Below, one piece after another: positions 15,230-21,827 of a stretch of 27,873 nucleotides of DNA. Source of the DNA: an uncultured Eubacteriales bacterium (GTDB lineage: Bacteria; Bacillota; Clostridia; Christensenellales; UBA1242); the NCBI GenBank assembly GCA_949031345.1, contig CARNVA010000016.1, forward strand, positions 1-27,873. The letters run 5' to 3'. The notes under the pieces were generated by a model. That model did not search any database. It saw only the letters and a program-made list of their open reading frames with translations, and had not been told where the DNA came from. Positions within the stretch are counted from its first letter, which is position 1, and each line of letters begins with the position of its first letter. The translations under genes and the position numbers were made by a program.

Positions 15230-15256
15230 TTTTTGATTTTCGCAAAATCAAAATTC
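15228..15256 (+). terminator. Possible terminator after the FMN reductase
   Basis: An inverted repeat overlapping the stop codon: 15229-15240 (TTTTTGATTTT core) with 15244-15255 (AAAATCAAAATT), CGC loop, one bulge. It is all A/T and has no T run after it, so terminator strength is uncertain. Confidence 0.4.
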
Positions 15257-15506
15257 TGTCGCAAAATATAGATATAAATTGGCTTCGCTCACAAGTTGGC
15301 TTGCAAGCAATCCAGTTTGTTTCGCTCATTGACTTATCAAAGTTTGATTTTTATTTTGATTAAATTTGATTTTTATGCTAAAATTTAAGCGTCGCAAAAT
15401 ATCATATATAACGCTTTTTGTTTGCAAGCGTTAATGTGTGTTACAGTTGAAAATTTAAAAATTAGATTATCAAAAAAATCAAATGAAAAATTAAGGAGGA
15501 TTTATA
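15257..15506. other. Intergenic region with short repeats and promoter
   Basis: No gene seen. It contains two copies of a CGTCGCAAAATAT-like string (about 15257-15268 and 15391-15402), and a duplicated TCGCTCA string (15286 and 15323 regions). A predicted promoter is at 15356-15384, and a 7-bp hairpin (15410-15416 with 15426-15432, AACGCTT/AAGCGTT) lies in the leader of the next gene. The ORF 15181-15363 reads out of the FMN reductase in another frame and is not supported. Confidence 0.55.
15356..15384 (+). promoter_or_regulatory. Promoter of the Asp/Gly-rich protein gene
   Basis: TTGATT (15356-15361), 17-nt spacer ending TGC, TAAAAT (15379-15384). The leader to the start at 15507 is about 115 nt. 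Confidence 0.55.
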
Positions 15507-16112
15507 ATGTTTAAAGATAAAAAAGAAAAGGTTGGGCTTTATAAAGATTTTGATAAAAAGGATAAAACGACAATAGACCAACAAGAAGAAAAAGAAAAAT
15601 ATGAAGAGCAAGATGAAAAAGAAAAAAAGAAAAAGAAAAAACAACTTTCTCAAGAACAATTTATTTTATTGAGAGCAAGCATTTTTAGGATCGGAGCAGA
15701 TGACCTTCCTGTTCGTGACCTTGAAGGAGCGACAGATGCTTTTATTAAAGAACTTTTAGAGTCAAGCCCACAAACTCGAGAAAGGTATTTTGCACAGGTA
15801 GAAATTCGTGCAAAACTTGAGGGTGTAAGTGAATATGATATAATGGCGGAAGATGCTATTCAAATTCGAAAAGCTAATATGTCTGGCGGTGATGTAAGTA
15901 TTGACCCTACAACAGGACGACTTGATATTTGTTCTCAAAATGGTGTAACTATGGTCCAAGACGGTGAGGAACTTGATAAATCATATGTAATTCTTGATAA
16001 TGATAGCGATGGTGGATTTGATGGTGATACTGGCACAGGTGGCGATGGTGATACTGGCGATGATGGCGATGGTGGCGATGGTGATGAAGATGAAGACGAA
16101 TATTATTTATAA
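15507..16112 (+). CDS. Charged hypothetical protein with an Asp/Gly-rich tail
   Basis: A 201-residue protein of no recognised family, in three parts. Residues 1-46 are Lys/Glu/Asp-rich and probably coiled or disordered (a Lys7 run near 39-45). Residues 47-165 look folded (SQEQFILLRASIFRIGADD, RERYFAQVEIRAKL). Residues 166-201 are a Gly/Asp/Thr low-complexity tail (DGDTGTGGDGD) ending EDEDEYYL, built from near-repeats of GGYGATGGYGATACTGGC. The tail could bind Ca2+ like Asp/Gly-rich repeats, but it does not form proper RTX nonapeptides. There is no signal peptide. A strong AAGGAGG lies before ATG 15507. The repeated DNA in the tail may change length by slippage. Confidence 0.7.
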   Translation: MFKDKKEKVGLYKDFDKKDKTTIDQQEEKEKYEEQDEKEKKKKKKQLSQEQFILLRASIFRIGADDLPVRDLEGATDAFIKELLESSPQTRERYFAQVEIRAKLEGVSEYDIMAEDAIQIRKANMSGGDVSIDPTTGRLDICSQNGVTMVQDGEELDKSYVILDNDSDGGFDGDTGTGGDGDTGDDGDGGDGDEDEDEYYL

Positions 16113-16167
16113 TCGTTAAAAGATATAGGGTAAATTAACAATAACAATCTATTTAAAGGAGTAATAG

Positions 16168-16260
16168 ATGAAAAAAGTGGCATTATCAAAACGAAGAAAT
16201 CAAAAAAAGACTTCGTTGTTAGTTGACACAACTTTACATTCAAAAAAGTCTCTTTTTTAG
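16168..16260 (+). CDS. Chimeric small ORF running into the direct repeat
   Basis: A 30-codon ORF (MKKVALSKRRNQKKTSLLV...) with a good AAAGGAG (16155-16161) 6 nt before ATG 16168. Its first ~20 codons are Lys/Arg-rich; the last ~10 codons (TLHSKKSLF, stop TAG 16258-16260) come from the start of the 270-bp repeat. The simplest reading is a gene whose 3' part was replaced when the repeat arrived. It may still yield a short basic peptide. No known function. Confidence 0.5.
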   Translation: MKKVALSKRRNQKKTSLLVDTTLHSKKSLF

Positions 16261-16498
16261 AGATTTTATTGAATGTATTTTTTATTGCTCAAATGTCCCA
16301 TAAATAAAGGGATATAGCGATTTTTGGCTTTTTGAATTCAGTGTTTTATGGTTTAGCAAAACAAAGGATTTCCATATTTGACTTTGCAAAATGCATAACC
16401 AAGTCCACACTTTATCACAAAATGTAAATGTTGGTAGTCGAATTTTAAGAAAAAGATAAGCCAAAACCGATTGCAGTTGCAAAGAGTTGTGATATAAT
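16229..16498 (+). repeat. 270-bp direct repeat, copy 2
   Basis: An ungapped match to 12972-13241 at a constant offset of 3257 bp, about 30 mismatches by eye. It carries the same terminator hairpin (16235-16243 with 16269-16277, then T6) and ends in the promoter module with TATAAT (16493-16498). There is no tRNA in front of this copy; instead it interrupts the small ORF at 16168. Confidence 0.9.
16459..16498 (+). promoter_or_regulatory. Repeated promoter module, copy 2
   Basis: AGCCAAAACCGATTGCAG, then GAGTTGTGATATAAT. It drives the alpha/beta hydrolase at 16581 with a leader of about 75 nt. A further degenerate echo, TGCAAAATTGTGATATTATAA, follows at 16535-16554, with a small hairpin (GTGCT/AGCAC) between them. 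Confidence 0.55.
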
Positions 16499-16580
16499 AA
16501 TCTTGTTTAAGAAAGTGCTAAACAAAGCACGGTATGCAAAATTGTGATATTATAAGTTAAGAAAATAAGGAGACCGAAAT

Positions 16581-17381
16581 ATGAAAGAATTTTATCTTGA
16601 AAACTCACCAATTGTATATTATATTGATGACTCAGAAGATAAGGATTGGCTGGTTTTTATTCATGCAGCGTTTGTTGACCATAGAATGTTTGATAAGCAG
16701 TTTGAATATTTTAAAGGCAAATATAATTTTCTTGCAGTTGATATTTTAGGGCATGGAAATTCGATTAAAGTAAGAAAAAATGACTCTATTGAAAATATGT
16801 CGTTTTGGATAAATCAGATTTTTGAAAAGCATAAAATAGAGGCGGCGCATTTTGTCGGGGTGTCGCTGGGAGCTGTCTTTATTCAAGATTTTGCCAATAA
16901 ATATGAAAATAAGGTGTTGTCGCTTTCATGCTTTGGTGGATATGATATCAATAATTTTGACATTGAAAAACAAAAAAGCAACTCTAAAGAACAGATGAAA
17001 ATGATGATGAAAGCAATTTTTTCAATCAAATGGTTTGCAAAAGCGAATAAAAAGATCTCAACTTACACAACAGAGGCTCAGGAAGAATTTTATAAATTAA
17101 ACATTCAGTTTAAGAAAAAATCTTTTAAGTATTTGGCAAAACTGAAAAATCTTGTCAACAATCTTCCAAACAAAAAAAGACAATATAAATTGCTGGTGGG
17201 TTGCGGTCAGTATGATCTTCCTATGGAAATTGAAATTGTTGATGAATGGGCAGATAGAGAGCAGTGTGAAAAAATAATTTTTCAAGACGCTGGACATTGC
17301 GTAAATATGGATAAACCAAATGAATTTAATTCGTTCTTAGAAAATTTTTTGAAAAAATCTAAAGCGTTTTGGCTTAACTAA
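16581..17381 (+). CDS. Alpha/beta hydrolase
   Basis: A 266-residue alpha/beta-hydrolase fold protein. The catalytic triad is visible: Ser95 in the nucleophile elbow GVSLGA (G93-x-S95-x-G97), Asp212 in GQYDLP and His239 in AGHCVNMDKP. The oxyanion-hole strand is LVFIHAAFVDH (24-34). The order and spacing fit esterase/lipase or C-C hydrolase types (MhpC-like), but the substrate cannot be told. The lid region (about 130-190) is Lys/Met-rich. Cytosolic, no signal peptide. AAGGAG lies 9 nt upstream of ATG 16581; transcription probably starts from repeat copy 2. A second, unrelated alpha/beta hydrolase is encoded at 20776. Confidence 0.88.
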   Translation: MKEFYLENSPIVYYIDDSEDKDWLVFIHAAFVDHRMFDKQFEYFKGKYNFLAVDILGHGNSIKVRKNDSIENMSFWINQIFEKHKIEAAHFVGVSLGAVFIQDFANKYENKVLSLSCFGGYDINNFDIEKQKSNSKEQMKMMMKAIFSIKWFAKANKKISTYTTEAQEEFYKLNIQFKKKSFKYLAKLKNLVNNLPNKKRQYKLLVGCGQYDLPMEIEIVDEWADREQCEKIIFQDAGHCVNMDKPNEFNSFLENFLKKSKAFWLN

Positions 17382-17585
17382 AAAGAAGGAGCAAAACTTT
17401 TATTCTTAAACGTAAAGGTTGCTTAGTTGCTTGCTGGTTGAGAACATATTATAAAATTTTAGAGAGTATAAAAGCTTCGGCATGGATTTCTATTTTATTA
17501 AGATACAATATATTGAAAAAGAGCTAAATTCGTTAACTTAGCATACTTTGCAACCAATAGTTGCGGAAATTCCAACTAAAGTTGG
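17382..17585. other. Intergenic region with two CAAC-N-GTTG dyads
   Basis: No gene seen. Two short palindromes lie near its end: GCAAC-CAATA-GTTGC (17550-17564) and CCAAC-TAAA-GTTGG (17572-17585), centres about 21 bp apart (two helical turns). They sit just upstream of the XRE gene's promoter and are candidate operator sites for it. Confidence 0.5.
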
Positions 17586-17614
17586 TTGTTTTTGGGCAGC
17601 TTTAATTGTATAAT
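17586..17614 (+). promoter_or_regulatory. Promoter of the XRE regulator gene
   Basis: TTGTTT (17586-17591), 17-nt spacer, TATAAT (17609-17614). The -35 box directly abuts the second CAAC/GTTG dyad. Confidence 0.65.
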
Positions 17615-17634
17615 CGTCTTATAAAGGAGTGGTT

Positions 17635-18315
17635 ATGAATTTGAAAATCGCAGAAAAGCTTCAAGCTCAGCGCAAAGCACATGGTTATTCTCAAGAAGAA
17701 TTAGCTGACCTATTGAATGTTTCAAGGCAGGCTGTTTCAAAATGGGAGAGGGGTGAAGCCTCACCTGATACCGACAATTTGATTGCCCTTGCAAAAATTT
17801 ACAACATCACTATTGACCAGCTTATCAACAGTGAAAGTGAGGATGAAGTGGTTGTTGAAGATAAGGATGAGGGCAAGGCTCAGGAAAAGGACAAAAATGA
17901 AAGTGAAGCTGAAAATATTGAAGTCATTCAAGAAGATGATGACGAAGATGACGAAAAAAAGCTTTCAGCTAGGCAAATAGCAATACTGGCAATTGTAGGT
18001 GGCAGTGCTTCGCTTATTATTACTTTGATATATCTCATTGTTGGTTTTTGTTTTGACCTTTGGCATCCAACCTGGATTTTGTTTATGATGATACCTGTCG
18101 TGGCAAGTTTTGCTGATGCAATTGTTAAAAAGGATGTGAAGCATTTTGCGTATCCAGTTTTAGTTGCAGCCATATATGTTTTGACAGGACTTTTGACTGA
18201 TTTGTGGCATCCATTATGGGTTTTGTTTTTGACAATTCCTGTTTATTACATCATCATTGATGCAGTAAATAAGTGTAAAATTGATGAAAAAGCAGAAAAA
18301 GAAATAAAAAAATGA
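17635..18315 (+). CDS. XRE-family regulator with C-terminal membrane segments
   Basis: A 226-residue protein. Residues about 5-62 form an XRE/Cro-type helix-turn-helix (KLQAQRKAHGYSQEELADLL, then NVSRQAVSKWERGEASPD). A highly acidic linker follows (about 65-110, Glu/Asp/Lys-rich). Three to four hydrophobic segments follow (about 115-220), with a twice-repeated motif DLWHPTWILFMMIPV and DLWHPLWVLFLTIPV. So the DNA-binding head is probably tethered to the membrane. Such proteins are common in Firmicutes; the signal sensed is unknown. ATG 17635 has AAAGGAG at 5 nt; the GTG at 17629 overlaps that site. Tandem dyads upstream suggest autoregulation. The gene ends in a strong terminator. Confidence 0.88.
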   Translation: MNLKIAEKLQAQRKAHGYSQEELADLLNVSRQAVSKWERGEASPDTDNLIALAKIYNITIDQLINSESEDEVVVEDKDEGKAQEKDKNESEAENIEVIQEDDDEDDEKKLSARQIAILAIVGGSASLIITLIYLIVGFCFDLWHPTWILFMMIPVVASFADAIVKKDVKHFAYPVLVAAIYVLTGLLTDLWHPLWVLFLTIPVYYIIIDAVNKCKIDEKAEKEIKK

Positions 18316-18337
18316 AAATCATAAAAATTTTAAAGAA

Positions 18338-18380
18338 AAAAGACATACTTTCAAATTAAAGAATTGTATGTCTTTTATTT
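18338..18380 (+). terminator. XRE gene terminator
   Basis: An 11-bp perfect stem (AAAAGACATAC 18338-18348 with GTATGTCTTTT 18366-18376), 17-nt loop, then a T-rich run. Confidence 0.85.
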
Positions 18381-18501
18381 TTAATTCAAATATTTTTTCA
18401 AGTCTACAAAAAAGTTGACTGTAAAAATGTCTATTTGAAATTATCATTTAAATCAGAAATAAATTATCTTTAAAAACGCGACAAAGCAGGCAAAATTATG
18501 T

Positions 18502-18507
18502 TATAAT
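18502..18507 (+). promoter_or_regulatory. Extended -10 promoter element
   Basis: TGTTATAAT: TG one base before TATAAT (18502-18507). No good -35 hexamer. It lies 48 nt upstream of the gene at 18555. Confidence 0.5.
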
Positions 18508-18554
18508 ACTTTTAATTGAGATATAAAGATTTATTGCTTTAAAGAGGGGGATTT

Positions 18555-18941
18555 ATGAAGATTTATATTTCGCATTCGACGAGTTTTGATTATTTGAATG
18601 AGTTTTATTTGCCGATTAAGAATTGCAAAGATTTTGAAGATATACAATTCTTTTTTCCGCATGATGATAAAGAGAAAAATACAAAGGATATTATTGGCAG
18701 TTTTGATTTAGTTGTCGCGGAGGTCTCATTTGCTTCGACTGGTCAAGGTATTGAAATTGGCTGGGCGGATATGCAAAATATTCCCTTGTTATGTTTATAT
18801 AGAAGGGGCAGCAAAATCAGCTCTTCATTAAAACTTATTACAAAAAATGTGGTTGAATACTCAGATGAACAAGACATGCTTAAAAAGCTTAAGTTGTTTT
18901 TGATTGAACAAAAAACAAGAAGAAAGGGGCTAAAATGTTAA
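18555..18941 (+). CDS. Nucleoside 2-deoxyribosyltransferase-like protein
   Basis: A 128-residue protein with the nucleoside 2-deoxyribosyltransferase (NDT) fold signature. It has the strand KIYISHS at the start, DLVVAEVSFASTGQGIEIGWA (about 51-71) with the presumed catalytic Glu67 in the [P/A]S-x-G-x-G-x-E-x-G context, then PLLCLYRRGS. NDT enzymes exchange or hydrolyse the base of deoxynucleosides; short members also include DNPH1-like N-glycosidases. Which one applies is not clear. GAGGGGG precedes ATG 18555. It overlaps the S41 peptidase gene by 7 nt, so the two are co-translated. A distinct NDT-like gene lies at 22882. Confidence 0.72.
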   Translation: MKIYISHSTSFDYLNEFYLPIKNCKDFEDIQFFFPHDDKEKNTKDIIGSFDLVVAEVSFASTGQGIEIGWADMQNIPLLCLYRRGSKISSSLKLITKNVVEYSDEQDMLKKLKLFLIEQKTRRKGLKC

Positions 18942-20068
18942 GGAAAGAATTTGTTAATGAGGTTTTTAGGAAGCTGGAAGAGTCCCACATTTATCTTTAT
19001 CATGACATTTCAAAAGAAGAGTTTGAAAGGCAAAAGAATGAATTTTTGGAAGGGGTGGAAGCGCTGGACGAGCTTCATTTTCAAGCAGGGATGCTGAAAC
19101 TATTTGCTCTTTTTAAGGATGCGCATCTTTTTTATGAGGGGTTAAGTTTAAATTTCGTAAACGCGCAGATAGCGCAGCGAGAAAGAGAATTTTATGTCGT
19201 TGACGGCGAGAAAATATTCAAAATTGAAAAGGTCAACGGGCATGATATTGAAGAGGTTATTGAAAAAGCCAAGGCATACATTCCTTATGAAGTTGAGACC
19301 TGGGCGTATAGGCAAATCGGCGTAAGATTTTTAAATTCACCGCGGGCACTCGCCATGCTTGACTTTGGCGAAGAAAATGCAGACAAAGTGGTTTATTCTT
19401 GCGAAGGCGGAAAGTTGATTGAAAGAGGATTTCCAACAGAGGATGAAGTGAAAAACTTCAAAAGAAAACCTCTTTATGAAAGTGATAAATATTGTGATGG
19501 GCAAGTTTTGTATATCCGTTATCGTGCTTGCAGAAACATGGAAAATTATCCATTCAAGCAGTTTGTTGAAGAGGTGGCGCAAAGCTGCGAAAGTTTGCCT
19601 AAAGCTTGTCTTGTTGATGTGCGAAACAACACTGGCGGAAGTGATGTTGTCATCAGACCGCTTTGCGATTATTTAAAAGAAAACAATATCAAAACATATA
19701 TGCTTATGAATGAAGCCACTTTTTCTAGTGGCACATTTGCTCTTGCGTCATTTAAGGAACAGCTTAATGCGACTTTGCTTGGCACAGATGCAGGTCAGCC
19801 AACAAGAGCTTATGGGAATATAAAATGGCTTGAAGTGGATGGGAAAAAGTTTACAACATGTGAAAGATATTTTGAGCTTACTTCTGCTCATGATGAAAAT
19901 GCGCCAGTCAAGCCGCACTGCATTATAAAAGGCTTTGATTACGCAGGCGTGATTAAACCTGACATTGAAATTAAGTTTGATTTGCAAGATTTTTACAACA
20001 AAGTGGATACTCAACTTAACGAAAGTTTAAAAATAATTGAAAACGATATTGGATGCATGAAAAGTTAA
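18935..20068 (+). CDS. S41-family peptidase-like protein
   Basis: A 377-residue protein with the S41 (C-terminal-processing protease) core: CLVDVRNNTGGSD (Asp228 in the strand leading to the N-N-T-G-G turn) and the serine-containing loop EATFSSGTFA (Ser264/Ser265, nucleophile candidate). In CtpA/Prc enzymes a catalytic Lys follows about 25 residues later in a GxxTxGKG setting. Here that position reads LLGTDAGQPTRAYG, with no Lys, so it belongs to a divergent S41 group or has lost proteolytic activity. No signal peptide or PDZ domain is obvious, which suggests a cytosolic location. It overlaps the NDT-like gene by 7 nt and precedes the HAD gene at 20104. Confidence 0.8.
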   Translation: MLRKEFVNEVFRKLEESHIYLYHDISKEEFERQKNEFLEGVEALDELHFQAGMLKLFALFKDAHLFYEGLSLNFVNAQIAQREREFYVVDGEKIFKIEKVNGHDIEEVIEKAKAYIPYEVETWAYRQIGVRFLNSPRALAMLDFGEENADKVVYSCEGGKLIERGFPTEDEVKNFKRKPLYESDKYCDGQVLYIRYRACRNMENYPFKQFVEEVAQSCESLPKACLVDVRNNTGGSDVVIRPLCDYLKENNIKTYMLMNEATFSSGTFALASFKEQLNATLLGTDAGQPTRAYGNIKWLEVDGKKFTTCERYFELTSAHDENAPVKPHCIIKGFDYAGVIKPDIEIKFDLQDFYNKVDTQLNESLKIIENDIGCMKS

Positions 20069-20103
20069 TACATTGCTTTACATTGATTGTTTAAGGAGAT
20101 AAA

Positions 20104-20706
20104 ATGAGAATTGGAATTGATGTTGATGGGGTACTGACCGAGCTTAATCGATTTACCACCGACTATTTGACAAAATATCTGGTCGAGAACAATATTGACT
20201 ATCAAATTGGAAAGGCAGACTATGTTGTTTATGCTGCGTTTGGAATTGATGAAAATATCGAAGATGATTTTTGGGAAGAATATCTTGATTTATACGCGAG
20301 GAAGGTGAGAGCTTGCGCTTTTGCAAGTGAAGTGATTAAAAAACTTAAAGAAGATGGCCATGAAATCTATATTGTTACTGCCAGATGGCTGACAAATCGT
20401 GATGATGAGGTTGGCGAAGATATGAGAAATAAGGTCAAAGTATGGCTGTGTGAGAATGATATAATCTATGACAAACTTATTTTCACCAAAGCTAAAAAGG
20501 AAAAGAAACTTGATGAAATCAAAGAATTTAAAATTGATTTGATGATTGAAGACAGCCCAAAAAATATTGAAGACCTTTCAAAAGTTGTGCCAATGATTTG
20601 TTATCACGCCGAATATAACAAAGACTTCAACTTTGAAAACACCACACGCTGCTTCAGCTGGTATGACATATATCATGCTATCAAAAAAATGAGCGTGAAT
20701 AATTGA
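20104..20706 (+). CDS. HAD-superfamily 5'-nucleotidase-like protein, second copy
   Basis: A 200-residue paralogue of the gene at 6750. Motif I is D6-V-D8-G, motif II VTARW (Thr92), a Lys-rich motif III zone is at 129-135 (KAKKEKK), and motif IV is MIEDSPKN (Glu149, Asp150, Asn154). The N-terminus (MRIGIDVDGVLTELNRF) and the ending match the YqfW/5'-nucleotidase-like group. It differs from the first copy by an acidic insert (about 48-65). AAGGAG is 5-6 nt before ATG 20104, and the gene lies 35 nt after the S41 gene, so the NDT-S41-HAD trio may be one operon. The substrate is unknown; a nucleoside monophosphate is likely by family. Confidence 0.78.
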   Translation: MRIGIDVDGVLTELNRFTTDYLTKYLVENNIDYQIGKADYVVYAAFGIDENIEDDFWEEYLDLYARKVRACAFASEVIKKLKEDGHEIYIVTARWLTNRDDEVGEDMRNKVKVWLCENDIIYDKLIFTKAKKEKKLDEIKEFKIDLMIEDSPKNIEDLSKVVPMICYHAEYNKDFNFENTTRCFSWYDIYHAIKKMSVNN

Positions 20707-20775
20707 AGGGCGTTTAAATTTTTAAAAAAAGAGCAAATGCCAAATTAAAATATAAAAAAATTAAAGAGAGGAAAA

Positions 20776-21615
20776 ATGAAGATTTTTGATGTCATGACCA
20801 AACGCGGTGATACATTATATGGTTGCTTATATGGCGAAAATTTCAGAGATAAATGCGTGATAATTACAAACGGAAATTGCGGCAATATTTTTGACAATAA
20901 GTTTTTAAGAGATATGGGCGAGCAACTTGAAAGGGAAGGTATATCTTTCATATATGCGCACAACAGCGGCGCCTTTCACAGAATGGATTCGCCATCATTG
21001 AGTGGAAAGACACTCGGAAATACTTATGAGCTTTTTGATGATTGCCTTCAAGATTTGCAAGCGTTTGTCGATTATGCAAAGTCGAGTGGCTTCAAAAAAA
21101 TCGTTCTAGGTGGGCATAGTTATGGCACAAACAAAGTGGTTTATTATTTGTCAGAAAATCAAGATGAAGATATCGATAGTTATATTCTTCTTTCACCCAC
21201 AGACACAACAGTTTTGAAAGACCATGAAAGAGTTTCTGCCGAAAAGCTGATGCCTATTGCTTTAAAGATGAAAGAAGAGGGAAAGCTTGATGAGCTTATT
21301 CCAATTCCGTTTGATGATTGGAATCTTTATACAGCCAGAGCTTTCTTGGACTTTATTGAAAACCCTCATTCTAAAAATCTGCCTATCTATTCAAATGGTG
21401 ATTTTAAACAGCTTAAGAAAATCAGACAACGCGGACTTTTTGTAATGGGCGAAAAAGACGGTTTCGCTTTTAATGACACCGCAAAGCATCTTCAGATTAT
21501 AAAAGAAAATGCAAAAAATAAAGACAGTGCTTATAAGGTTGTTGAGGGATGCGGGCATGTGTTTAGAGGCGGAGAGGCTGAGCTTGCTCAAATTGTTTTG
21601 GATTTCGTTAAATAA
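20776..21615 (+). CDS. Alpha/beta hydrolase, second type
   Basis: A 279-residue alpha/beta-hydrolase fold protein. Triad candidates are Ser115 in GGHSYGT (nucleophile elbow), Asp228 in MGEKDGF and His261 in GCGHVF. The N-terminal part (TKRGDTLYGCLYGENF, then CVIITNGNCGN) fits hydrolases of the DUF1749-like type, which have NG at the oxyanion strand. Residues about 140-200 form the cap. It is unrelated in detail to the gene at 16581. AGAGAGG precedes ATG 20776. The substrate cannot be told from sequence. Cytosolic. Confidence 0.85.
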   Translation: MKIFDVMTKRGDTLYGCLYGENFRDKCVIITNGNCGNIFDNKFLRDMGEQLEREGISFIYAHNSGAFHRMDSPSLSGKTLGNTYELFDDCLQDLQAFVDYAKSSGFKKIVLGGHSYGTNKVVYYLSENQDEDIDSYILLSPTDTTVLKDHERVSAEKLMPIALKMKEEGKLDELIPIPFDDWNLYTARAFLDFIENPHSKNLPIYSNGDFKQLKKIRQRGLFVMGEKDGFAFNDTAKHLQIIKENAKNKDSAYKVVEGCGHVFRGGEAELAQIVLDFVK

Positions 21616-21827
21616 ATTTTATTGATTAAAAAGACTAAAAACTATGCTGTTAAAACACAAATAAAACCTTATAATCAATATTATAAAAAAGGAAGAAAAT
21701 CTAAAGCAATGTTATAAAAATATAAACAGCTTTTAAAAACATTTTAAATTAAAAAACAGATATTTAAAAAACAGCAAAAATAATAAAAATTAAGATTACA
21801 ACAAAAAAATAACTACAAGGAATACAA
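21616..21827. other. AT-rich intergenic region
   Basis: Very A-rich (about 210 nt) with no gene or clear hairpin. A CTTATAATC string near 21668-21676 could be a -10 element for the HD gene at 21828; no good -35 hexamer is seen. Confidence 0.4.

Noticed and set aside
15181..15363. A 60-codon frame reading out of the FMN reductase.
   Set aside because: It begins inside the real gene in another frame, crosses the A/T hairpin, and lacks a ribosome binding site.
12972..16498. The repeat-bracketed segment as a complete integrative element.
   Set aside because: No integrase, transposase, relaxase or phage gene is present, and the repeats do not include the tRNA body as an att site would.
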